A stretch of 64,000 bases of DNA from Verrucomicrobiaceae bacterium. Its GTDB lineage: Bacteria > Verrucomicrobiota > Verrucomicrobiia > Verrucomicrobiales > Verrucomicrobiaceae. The position numbers were made by a program, and so were the translations under genes. The first letter of the stretch is position 1; the number at the start of each line of letters is the position of its first letter. Positions 18,382 through 25,808 of the stretch are shown here, one piece after another. The notes under the pieces are model-generated. The model made no database searches. It saw only the letters and a list, made by a program, of their open reading frames with translations, and was not told the DNA's origin. The stretch spans positions 1 through 64,000 of the forward strand of contig JAIXSY010000024.1 in the NCBI GenBank assembly GCA_027484445.1. The letters run 5' to 3'.

Positions 18382-19089
18382 ATGAAACCCAACGACCCCA
18401 ACTTCCTCCCCACCCGCTGGACCCTCATCGCCCACGCCTCCGATCCTTCCAGTCCACAGACGCAGAAGGCGCTGGAGCAGCTTTGCCAGGCTTACTGGTA
18501 TCCCGTCTATGCCTACATCCGCCGGGACGGGCATAGCGAGCACGATGCGGAGGACCTCACGCAGAGCTTCTTCCTCAGCGCCTTGGAAAAAAGCACCTTC
18601 GGCAAGGCGGACCGCGCCAAGGGCAGCTTCCGCACCTTTGTGCTCAGTTGCCTCGGCAATTTCCTCCACAATGCCCGCGCCCACGCCCAGGCTCAAAAAC
18701 GCGATACCCGGAAGCTCATCTCCTTCGAGTCCCTCGACGCCGCTGAACGCTACGCCGCTGAGGGCCACGATGACCTCACGCCGGACAAGCTCTTCGAGCG
18801 CACCCTCGCCATGGAAATTCTCCGCAGCGCCGAAAAGGAGTTGGAGGAGGATCGCCGCTACGATGGCTGCCTGGAGCTGTTTCAGGCCCTTCGCCCCCAC
18901 CTCTTCGGTATGGAGGGCCAGACTCTCGCCGAACTGGCCGCCCAGCTCCAGATGCCGCTGGAGACGGTCAAATCCCAGCTTACTAGGATGAGAAACCGCT
19001 ATAACCAGCTCATCGCGGACCGTGCCATTGAAATCAGCAGCCGCGAAGCAGCCCGCGATGAAATGATCGCCCTGCAAAACGCCCTCTGA
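18382..19089 (+). CDS. ECF-type RNA polymerase sigma factor
   Basis: Sigma-70 region 2 is seen in YWYPVYAYIRRDGHSEHDAEDLTQSFF and region 4 in TLAELAAQLQMPLETVKSQLTRMRNR. About 235 residues from the ATG at 18382; the frame extends upstream without a better start. It is followed after about 100 bases by a Ser/Thr kinase gene on the same strand, the sigma/kinase pairing common in Planctomycetes and Verrucomicrobia, where the kinase is thought to control the sigma factor. It is the first gene of the block bounded by the 33-bp repeats. Confidence 0.88.
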   Translation: MKPNDPNFLPTRWTLIAHASDPSSPQTQKALEQLCQAYWYPVYAYIRRDGHSEHDAEDLTQSFFLSALEKSTFGKADRAKGSFRTFVLSCLGNFLHNARAHAQAQKRDTRKLISFESLDAAERYAAEGHDDLTPDKLFERTLAMEILRSAEKELEEDRRYDGCLELFQALRPHLFGMEGQTLAELAAQLQMPLETVKSQLTRMRNRYNQLIADRAIEISSREAARDEMIALQNAL

Positions 19090-19191
19090 AACGGCCAGGA
19101 AAGACAGAGGCCGGGAAACCTTCCTGCTTCCCATCTTCTTGCCCCAGAATCTTCCTGCCAAAACTCCCCTTTCACCTCACCCTTGCCTCCC

Positions 19192-22065
19192 ATGATCCCC
19201 ACCGACGCCGCCAAAAAGATATTCGCCGATGCCGCCCTGCCCTCCTTGGCCTCCTCCGGCCCCATGGCGTGGACGCCTTGGTCGGCGGAGGAGTTCTCCG
19301 GCAAGCTCAGAGCCAGCCACCCGCACTACCGCATTCTGAAACTCATCGGCCATGGTGGCATGGGGGCCGTGTATCAGGCCACGGACACGCAGAAAGGCCA
19401 CGCGGTCGCCATCAAGGTGATGCGCCCGGACCTCCTGGCGGAGGGGGACTTCGTGGAGCGCTTCCATCGGGAGATTCAGATGCTCCGCGAGCTGAAACAT
19501 CCCCACATCGTCACCTTGGTGGATCGCGGCCTCACGGCGGACGGCGTTCCCTTCCTCGTCATGCCTTACCTGGAAGGCCGCAGTCTGGTGGAGGTCATTC
19601 AGGACAAAGAACGCCTCACCCTGCCCCGCATCCTCGCGCTCATGCAGCAGCTCTGCGCCGGCACCGCCGCGCTGCATGACAAAGGCATCATCCACCGCGA
19701 TCTGAAGCCCGCGAACATCTTCCTCCGCGCGCCGGATGACCACGCCATCATCCTCGACCTCGGCATCGCCCGCCCCCAGTTGGCACTCGACGGCCTGCAC
19801 ACCCAGACTGGCCTCACCCTCGGCACCGAGAGCTACATGGCCCCCGAAGTAAAGGCCGGGAAAAAGGCCGACAAACCCGCCGACATCTACGCCCTTGGCA
19901 TCATCCTCTACCAGCTCCTCACCCAGCGCTTCCCCGAAGGCAACTACCAGCTAGCTTCCGAGTGGGTCAAAGATCCACGCATCGACGAGATCATCGCCAA
20001 AGCCATCCACGCCGAGCCGCTGGAGCGATACAAGTGTGTGGCGGAATTCGCGGAGGCACTCAAAACTATCCAATCAGCTGCACCCCCAGCCACTTCATCC
20101 GCCCCAATTTCCGACGAAGAATACCCCACTCCCGATCCTGCCTCCATCGTCATCGAGTTCGGAGAAACAAGCCTCGTCGTCAACGGCCTCGACTTCTCAC
20201 TCACAACGACGATTGAGGACTGGATGCAAGTGTTGGGGAAGTATTCTGAATCTGAACTCCCAGACAAATCCTTGCCGACAGTTGTAAGCTATTTTTGGCA
20301 CCACTTAGGATTAGCGGTAACGACAGTATATTCAAAGACCGATACCTTGTACATTGCGCCTCATTCCCATGATGAGTTTGTTAAGAATTCACAAAAACAT
20401 TTATTCAAAGAGTCTGCCAGCCATAAGCTGCTTCCGTTTAAAGGCACACTCAAAATCAATGGGACTTCACTGCCCTTTCCAATTAGTCTCAGCGACCTTG
20501 TGGCATGTGATCGTCGATTCAACTCAGCATGCCAAAATGGTGAATCAAATCAGCCATACTACGAGTTGAGGCAATGGGATCGAAGAGGGCGAATTTGTAA
20601 ATGGTTGCCAGGCTATCTTGACAAGAAGGACTACCTTTATGGTGATGGAGGTTTCGGTAATCGCTCCGATTTTCTTTACGGCCTAAAACCAATCTGCCAA
20701 TCCGCTGATCTCCATGCTTGGGATGGCGGGATTTTAAGTGCAGAAAGATGCGAATCACTTTTTTGGGTAGCTCAGGCACTCGTTGGAGACTCTGGAGAGG
20801 ATCAAAACGACCGATCAGACATTTGCCTCTTGAGTTTTACACGCCTTTTGGTCAATCAAGGACATCGCTTTGGTTCTGAATGGCCGAATTCGCTATACAA
20901 CACCTCGACAGACTTCACGGCTGAGGTGAATGACCGTCCGTTACTTCATCTAAAAGGTTTCGATTCTCCACCCAGCTCTTGGCTTGTGAAACAGGGTGTC
21001 ATATACCCAAAAGTATTCTGCCTCACAAAACAGCACATTCGCATCGTTGGTGAAAAGATGACAAGCTTCAGAATCAAAAATATTAGCGAACTACCCTGGA
21101 TCAGGCGTGTGCGTCCAATTACATTTACAAACTTAGTTTGCGGGACTGTCATCGGCTTGGTGATCATATCAGTTTTGGCTTCTTTGGCCATTTTTGCATT
21201 ACACTGGGGTAGTGGCTTCGTTGAGAAAAGCGTGCAGGATTTGAGAACATCCATCAGCTTCAAGGATGTAGCGATCTTCTGTGGTGGTATCGCGCTGGTA
21301 ATGCTCGGATTATTTTCAGGCTTGCTATCTCTTATTCTGCCGTTTGAAGCTTTGAGTGATTTTTCCAACCGAGGCTGCACATTTGATGGATTTTGGGAGC
21401 TTAGATTAGCCACTTCAAATGGCGAAGTTTCTATACGGCTTCCATCATCTTCCATTGGTAGTATATATCATGTTTCTGTTCCTCAATCAGCAGGACAAAT
21501 ATGGCTCGAAGACCACAAAAAAATGGCACCCAAGCGAGATGTTCTAGACTTGAGGTCAGGCTTGGAGGGCGAGTTTGGTTACATTGCATTGTTTTATCAC
21601 CTTTGGGTTAGGTTGAAGACAGAACCTTTGATTCGATTTCCCGGTGAAACACAAGTCCCTGCTTCAGCAGTTGGTCATGCGGCTGCGAGCAAGCAATCCC
21701 TGTTACCTTGCCCCACCTGCGGCAAAGAAATCGCCAAATCAGCCCGGACCTGTCCGCACTGTGGCGAGAGCCTTCGAAGCGGGCAGAAGCCGAGCGGATG
21801 GCGGCAGAAGGCGTGCTCGAACTGTGGGGAGGTGATGTCCCGCTTTGCGCAGAAGTGCCAGCAGCCGGACTGCGGGCACCCGAACACCTGGCTGAAGGTG
21901 CAGAGCACGCTCGCCACGGTGGCGGTGCTGGGCGGAGGCTTGTGGTGCTGGCAGCACTACGCCCAGCAGCAGACCCAGGGCCTGCTGCTCCCCATCGCCG
22001 CCACCGTCCTGGCCCTCGGCTGGCGCGGCAGCCTGTCCCTGCTGAAGTCCTTTTACAGCCACTGA
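19192..22065 (+). CDS. Ser/Thr protein kinase with membrane segments and two C-terminal zinc ribbons
   Basis: An active kinase domain spans about residues 45-300: GHGGMGAV (P-loop), Lys75 in VAIKV, HRDLKPAN (168-174), DLG at 189-191 and GTESYMAPE. A unique region of about 530 residues follows, with two hydrophobic helices near the middle (bases about 21120-21210 and 21270-21350). Then come two CxxC-type zinc ribbons (about 840-858 and 876-895) and two more hydrophobic stretches. Codons for the kinase and the zinc-ribbon end are GC-rich, whereas about 20070-21650 is clearly AT-richer, so the gene looks mosaic. Probably partner of the upstream sigma factor. The ATG at 19192 is preferred over the TTG at 19183. 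Confidence 0.87.
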   Translation: MIPTDAAKKIFADAALPSLASSGPMAWTPWSAEEFSGKLRASHPHYRILKLIGHGGMGAVYQATDTQKGHAVAIKVMRPDLLAEGDFVERFHREIQMLRELKHPHIVTLVDRGLTADGVPFLVMPYLEGRSLVEVIQDKERLTLPRILALMQQLCAGTAALHDKGIIHRDLKPANIFLRAPDDHAIILDLGIARPQLALDGLHTQTGLTLGTESYMAPEVKAGKKADKPADIYALGIILYQLLTQRFPEGNYQLASEWVKDPRIDEIIAKAIHAEPLERYKCVAEFAEALKTIQSAAPPATSSAPISDEEYPTPDPASIVIEFGETSLVVNGLDFSLTTTIEDWMQVLGKYSESELPDKSLPTVVSYFWHHLGLAVTTVYSKTDTLYIAPHSHDEFVKNSQKHLFKESASHKLLPFKGTLKINGTSLPFPISLSDLVACDRRFNSACQNGESNQPYYELRQWDRRGRICKWLPGYLDKKDYLYGDGGFGNRSDFLYGLKPICQSADLHAWDGGILSAERCESLFWVAQALVGDSGEDQNDRSDICLLSFTRLLVNQGHRFGSEWPNSLYNTSTDFTAEVNDRPLLHLKGFDSPPSSWLVKQGVIYPKVFCLTKQHIRIVGEKMTSFRIKNISELPWIRRVRPITFTNLVCGTVIGLVIISVLASLAIFALHWGSGFVEKSVQDLRTSISFKDVAIFCGGIALVMLGLFSGLLSLILPFEALSDFSNRGCTFDGFWELRLATSNGEVSIRLPSSSIGSIYHVSVPQSAGQIWLEDHKKMAPKRDVLDLRSGLEGEFGYIALFYHLWVRLKTEPLIRFPGETQVPASAVGHAAASKQSLLPCPTCGKEIAKSARTCPHCGESLRSGQKPSGWRQKACSNCGEVMSRFAQKCQQPDCGHPNTWLKVQSTLATVAVLGGGLWCWQHYAQQQTQGLLLPIAATVLALGWRGSLSLLKSFYSH
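21992..22065. repeat. 74-bp repeat, copy 1 (3' end of the kinase gene)
   Basis: The last 74 bases of the kinase gene including the stop recur at 23134-23207 with about three substitutions, in the same orientation (offset 1,142). Confidence 0.9.
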
Positions 22066-22111
22066 ATTCCAGGGAATTGCCTTTTCGCTCTAGCAGGCTA
22101 TCCTGAACCCT

Positions 22112-22378
22112 ATGAGAGCTATAGCCCAACGCATCGACCATCAGCTCAGCCTGCTCCCGCCTCAGCGGGCGGCCAAGCTGGAGTATCTGCTCGTGGGGCT
22201 GCTGGAGTGCATCGAACTCGAGGCGGCAGAGAAGGATGAGGCGGTGAATGAGCCAAGGCGACGTTCCGCAGGCAAGGAGGCTCTGAGCCGGATCGCCAAG
22301 CGGGGCGGCATCGCTGATCCGGTGAGCTGGCAGCGTGAGCAACGGGCTGATCGCCCCCTAGCAGGACGTGCCCAATGA
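22112..22378 (+). CDS. putative antitoxin of a PIN-domain toxin-antitoxin pair
   Basis: 88 residues, charged, helical, with no DNA-binding motif that can be named. It is called antitoxin because its stop overlaps the toxin ATG (ATGA at 22375-22378), the usual VapBC arrangement, and because the next gene is a PIN domain. It would neutralise the toxin and repress the operon. Confidence 0.6.
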   Translation: MRAIAQRIDHQLSLLPPQRAAKLEYLLVGLLECIELEAAEKDEAVNEPRRRSAGKEALSRIAKRGGIADPVSWQREQRADRPLAGRAQ

Positions 22379-22759
22379 GACTGCTGGACAGCAACATCGT
22401 TGATCTACGCGGTGCAGCCTGCCAATGACTGGTTGCGTGATGAGATCACCGCCGAGGCGTTTGCCTTTTCCCAAGTGACACGGGTGGAGGTGCTGGGCTG
22501 GCATCAGCTCACCGATGAGGACAAGCGTGACCTGGAGGAATTCCTCCAAACAGGGACACGACTCTCCCTCACGGATGCGGTGGTGGATAAGGCCGTGGAA
22601 CTGCGGCAGCAGAAGAAGATGTCCCTCGGGGATTCTTTGATCGCCGCGACGGCTCTGTGCCTGAATCTGGAACTGGTGACGCGGAATACAGATGACTTTG
22701 ATCACATCACGGGCCTGAAGCTTTACAACCCGTTCCAAAACAGAGAGGGAGGTTGCTAG
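22375..22759 (+). pseudogene. VapC-like PIN-domain toxin, frameshifted near the start
   Basis: The ATG at 22375 opens with MRLLDSNIV, the family N-terminus with catalytic Asp5, but an extra base around 22399-22402 (GTTG where GTN is expected) puts that frame into a stop at 22426. The rest of the PIN domain is intact in another frame from 22400 (IYAVQPANDWL, TRVEVLG, SLGDSLIAATAL, VTRNTDDFDHI). Restoring one base gives a full-length toxin of about 127 residues with all four acidic positions. Either the toxin is inactivated or there is a sequencing error; a TTG start at 22400 would lack the first catalytic Asp. Confidence 0.75.
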
Positions 22760-22807
22760 TGCTTCACTGGCGTTTCAGCCGCTGCCGCCCGGTGTCACTG
22801 ATGACAA

Positions 22808-23047
22808 TCATGAAGCCATAAGACGGTTCAAGGCACGCGAGTCCTCGGCTGCTTCTTCGGCGGTCAAGTCAGGCCACGCATCGTGGGCGGCAAGAAAGTC
22901 CTCCGTCTCCCAGCGGCTCTCATGGCCGAGCAGCACGGAAACCTCCCGCGAGGAAAGGATGCCGCTCCGATAAGCCTGGGCGGCCATATTTTCCACGATC
23001 ACCTGACTGATGCCCGCCACATCGGGCGTGAGCTGCGGTGCAATCAT
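22808..23047 (-). CDS. UPF0175-family protein, possible antitoxin
   Basis: 79 residues with the UPF0175 core: ENMAAQAYRSGILSSREVSVLLG followed by W...DFL. These small proteins are usually paired with a PIN/DUF3368 toxin; no such partner is adjacent, so it is either an orphan or works with the broken PIN gene on the opposite strand. It lies in the same 1.1-kb segment between the 74-bp repeats. Confidence 0.7.
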   Translation of the reverse strand: MIAPQLTPDVAGISQVIVENMAAQAYRSGILSSREVSVLLGHESRWETEDFLAAHDAWPDLTAEEAAEDSRALNRLMAS

Positions 23048-23133
23048 GTCCGGGATGTTGAGAATGACTTGCTTAGTGAGATTCTACTGGCAGACCGGGG
23101 TGGTACAAATTCTGAAATGAGCAGTGAAGAGTA

Positions 23134-23207
23134 CCATCGCCGTCACTGTCCTGGCCCTCGGCTGGCGCGGCAGCCTGTCCCTGCTGAAGTCCTTTTGCAG
23201 CCACTGA
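23134..23207. repeat. 74-bp repeat, copy 2 (kinase 3'-end relic)
   Basis: Encodes the same terminal peptide as the kinase (VLALGWRGSLSLLKSF.SH, stop), with Tyr changed to Cys near the end. Similarity does not continue upstream of 23134. Confidence 0.9.
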
Positions 23208-23301
23208 ACGGGAGCCGTTTCACACCGCAAGAGATGGGACAACCGCAGAGGAAGGCTTTCTGAATGCGTCTCCTGACTAACTTGACCTAGGCACGGGGAA
23301 A

Positions 23302-23378
23302 TTTATGGCAACAGAATGGGGGCAGTAGAATATCTGAGATTCAAAGCCATTCTGATGCCCCCATTCTACTGCCATAAA
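23302..23378. repeat. imperfect 30-bp inverted repeat (palindromic element)
   Basis: Arms 23302-23331 and 23349-23378 with a 17-base loop, about four mismatched positions. Each arm itself repeats a GCA..AGAAT unit around GGGGGCA. No transposase is nearby; it could be a REP-like element or a stable RNA hairpin. Confidence 0.75.
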
Positions 23379-23684
23379 ACTTGGGTGCCTAAACATAGAC
23401 CGCTTTATCCATCGACTGACTTCGAGGAAGTTACTCCCGTTCCCCCACTTCAGCGCAAGGGGTTCGGTTGCTCTGCGGTGTCATTCTGGGTTTTGCTGGT
23501 TTGGCTCCAAGCCGGGCTGGCAAAAAGATGGAGGGCAAAAATGGGTTCCTCTTTTTGACAGCTTCCGGGAGAGTTTCGGAACTCCAAATCGCCAAACCTT
23601 GGCTGAAGGTTTTTCGGAAATCATCGCACCTGATGTCTTGGAAATCTTGTTTCCATCTGTGCAGACAAACCTGCCCACACATCC

Positions 23685-23831
23685 ATGCCACGCTGCCCTC
23701 ACTGCCAAAACAACTGCGCCCGAGATGCCGACGCCTGCCCCCGTTGCGGGAAGAAGAAACCGGGCCAAAACCTGCTCGGGATCGTTCTCGTGATCCTCTT
23801 CATCCTCTACCTCATCAGCAAAGACGCATGA
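23685..23831 (+). CDS. 48-residue zinc-ribbon single-pass membrane protein
   Basis: Small gene with CPHC at 4-7 and CPRC at 18-21 (one zinc-ribbon knuckle pair), a basic KKK stretch, then a hydrophobic helix (LLGIVLVILFILYLI) and a charged tail. The stop overlaps the next ATG (ATGA at 23828-23831), so the two are translationally coupled. The zinc ribbon resembles those at the C-terminus of the island kinase. Unknown function; a membrane-attached zinc-ribbon accessory is an inference. Confidence 0.75.
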   Translation: MPRCPHCQNNCARDADACPRCGKKKPGQNLLGIVLVILFILYLISKDA

Positions 23832-24991
23832 AACGCTCCTTCTCCATAAGTCTGATTCTGGCCTTGATGGCTGGGGCTGGTTTTTACCTGCTGAAGCCTG
23901 CGGCGGATGGCAACACCCGAAAACCTGAGCGCAGGCTGCCGAGCTACTCGACCCAGCAAGCCCAAGCACGCCCGAAGAGCGGGCCGACGCCTGCGGCCAG
24001 CGAAGATGATGAATCCATGGCCAATCGTCTGGCCGATGACACCCGCCTGCCGGAAGAAGAACGAGCCAAGCGCCTGCACGAACTGCTGCTGCGCTGGGCA
24101 AAGCGGGATCTGGCTGCGGCGACGGCTTGGCTGCTGGCAGCTGAGCCTGGAGAAGAGCGCGACGGCTGGATGGATCTCCTTTTTGAGACTCTGGCGGAAA
24201 CTCAGCCACGTCAGGTTTTGAACTATGGTCTAGCCCTCAATGCCGCTCATGATGCGGATCTTATCCCTGTATCGACGCTGCTGAGCGTGAGCCTGAAGCA
24301 CCTCACGGCTGAGGATGCGATCCGCGTGATGAATGTGCCGAAACGCAGTGAGTCGAGCTCAACGATCCCCTTTGAGTTTCACCCCCAGATGGACCTGAAA
24401 AAGCTGGGAGATTTCATCATCGAACGAAGCCACCTGCCCTTTGATGATCCCCGGAGACCCGCAATCATGCCCTGCAACCTAGCGGAAGTGTGGATGAAAC
24501 GTGACATGGGAGGTGCCTACCGCTACGCCATGGCGATGCATGATGTGGGCGATGGTGCCTTCAAAGGTTATGAGCTGATCCAATTTGCGAGTGAGTATGT
24601 GCTTCATGCCCCGAGGGAAGAGGCGGTGCGCTTAGCGAGGGAACTGATACAGACACAGGATCTCAGAGTGAGCAGCAGCGAGATGGTGCATCATTTCATT
24701 TGCCAGGGAGCGGCTGCCCGCAGTGTGATCTCCGAGGTGCTGCAAAGCATGCCGAAGCAAAAAAGAGATGGAATTGCCGAGTATCCCTTCCTAGGCACTT
24801 TGGAAGGCGTTGGGCATGATGCGGCGGCCCGCCGGATGACCGCCCTGCTGGCCTTCGGGACGCCTGAAGGCCGACTCAGCGCTGTGCGCAAATTTGCCCG
24901 GCTCTTTGAATCTGCTAGGGAGGATCTTCGCAGAGACCTCTTTGCTCTGGGGCATTCTGAGGCGGAGGTCGTGGCGGCGCTTGGATTATGA
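23828..24991 (+). CDS. exported or membrane-anchored helical protein of unknown function
   Basis: The ATG at 23828 overlaps the stop of the zinc-ribbon gene and gives an N-terminal signal/anchor (MKRSFSISLILALMAGAGFYLL). A Pro/Ala-rich linker follows, then about 320 residues of helical repeats (for example LHELLLRWAKRDLAAATAWLL, YALNAAHDAD-like and MAMHDVGDGAFKGYELIQFA), reminiscent of TPR/HEAT-type proteins of Verrucomicrobia. The open frame reaching back to 23468 is not coding-like. No function is assigned. Confidence 0.75.
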   Translation: MKRSFSISLILALMAGAGFYLLKPAADGNTRKPERRLPSYSTQQAQARPKSGPTPAASEDDESMANRLADDTRLPEEERAKRLHELLLRWAKRDLAAATAWLLAAEPGEERDGWMDLLFETLAETQPRQVLNYGLALNAAHDADLIPVSTLLSVSLKHLTAEDAIRVMNVPKRSESSSTIPFEFHPQMDLKKLGDFIIERSHLPFDDPRRPAIMPCNLAEVWMKRDMGGAYRYAMAMHDVGDGAFKGYELIQFASEYVLHAPREEAVRLARELIQTQDLRVSSSEMVHHFICQGAAARSVISEVLQSMPKQKRDGIAEYPFLGTLEGVGHDAAARRMTALLAFGTPEGRLSAVRKFARLFESAREDLRRDLFALGHSEAEVVAALGL

Positions 24992-25017
24992 ATTCGTTTT
25001 GGGTTGTTAGGCAGCTC

Positions 25018-25752
25018 TTAGCCGCTTTGTCGCCCCACCAAGCGCAGGCCGTGCAAGGTCAAATCCGGGTCCACGGTGATCTGCTCCGACATGCCGGCGA
25101 TGATCCATTCGGCATCGCCCCCCGTAGCCACGACGTGCGCGTGGTCGCCTCCGGGCAGTTCTTTTTTCAGCGCCTCCAGGATGCCGCGAATCATGCCACG
25201 GTAGCCGATGGCGGCTCCGGCTTGAATCGCAGAGAGGGTCGAGGTGCCGATGGCGGAGGCAGGCTCGGCGAGTTCCACGCGCGGAAGCAGGGCGGTGCGT
25301 TCGTGCAGGTAGTCGGTCATCAGTCGTAGCCCAGGGGCAATGACCCCGCCGATGTAGTGATGGTCGGGGGACAGGATGTCAAAGGTGACGGCGGTGCCGA
25401 AGTCGATGACGATGCCGGGCGCGCCATGCAGGTGGGCGAGCGCCACGGCATTGGCCAAGCGATCTGCGCCAATCGTTTCTGGACGTGGGTAGCGGATGCC
25501 GATGCCCAGCGCGGTGTCGTGCCGCAGGACGTGCAGGCCTGGCAGGGCGGCCTGCCAAATGGGCACGACGGCGGGCACGACGCTGGCGAGGATGGCTTGG
25601 CGAAAGCTCCAGCCCTGCAGCTTTTCCAAAATCGATTCCACCGTGATGCCATGCGTGGGCAGGTCGCGTCGATCCAGGATGGACTCGTGTGAGGAAAGGC
25701 CGAGCTTGGTGCGGCCATTGCCCACGTCGATGAGGAGTTGGTCGGCGGTCAT
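25018..25752 (-). CDS. coaX: type III pantothenate kinase
   Basis: CoaX landmarks: LLIDVGNGRTKLGL (phosphate 1), ETIGADRLANAVA, GIVIDFGTAVTFD and GGVIAPGLRLM. It phosphorylates pantothenate, the first step of coenzyme A synthesis, and belongs to the ASKHA fold. Length 244 is close to the family norm. The C-terminus (GLRLVGRQSG) differs from the relic at 18126-18186 (GLRLVGTLAALSHA) directly after a shared 33-bp stretch, so the present 3' end appears to have been replaced by inserted DNA. The enzyme core should be unaffected. Confidence 0.92.
   Translation of the reverse strand: MTADQLLIDVGNGRTKLGLSSHESILDRRDLPTHGITVESILEKLQGWSFRQAILASVVPAVVPIWQAALPGLHVLRHDTALGIGIRYPRPETIGADRLANAVALAHLHGAPGIVIDFGTAVTFDILSPDHHYIGGVIAPGLRLMTDYLHERTALLPRVELAEPASAIGTSTLSAIQAGAAIGYRGMIRGILEALKKELPGGDHAHVVATGGDAEWIIAGMSEQITVDPDLTLHGLRLVGRQSG
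25034..25066. repeat. 33-bp direct repeat, right copy (inside coaX)
   Basis: Identical to 18154-18186; the right boundary of the putative island. Confidence 0.9.
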
Positions 25753-25808
25753 GGGCCGCGTTTATCCGAGAAACCCGGAGTCTTGTCCAATGCAAGTCTG
25801 CGCGTGGC

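Larger units (their letters stand above)
23048..23684. other. 637-base gap with a kinase-end relic and a palindromic element
   Basis: Contains the second 74-bp repeat (23134-23207) and a long inverted repeat (23302-23378). Open frames here lack recognisable motifs; the one running into 23468-23827 is out of character with the gene it precedes. Confidence 0.6.
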
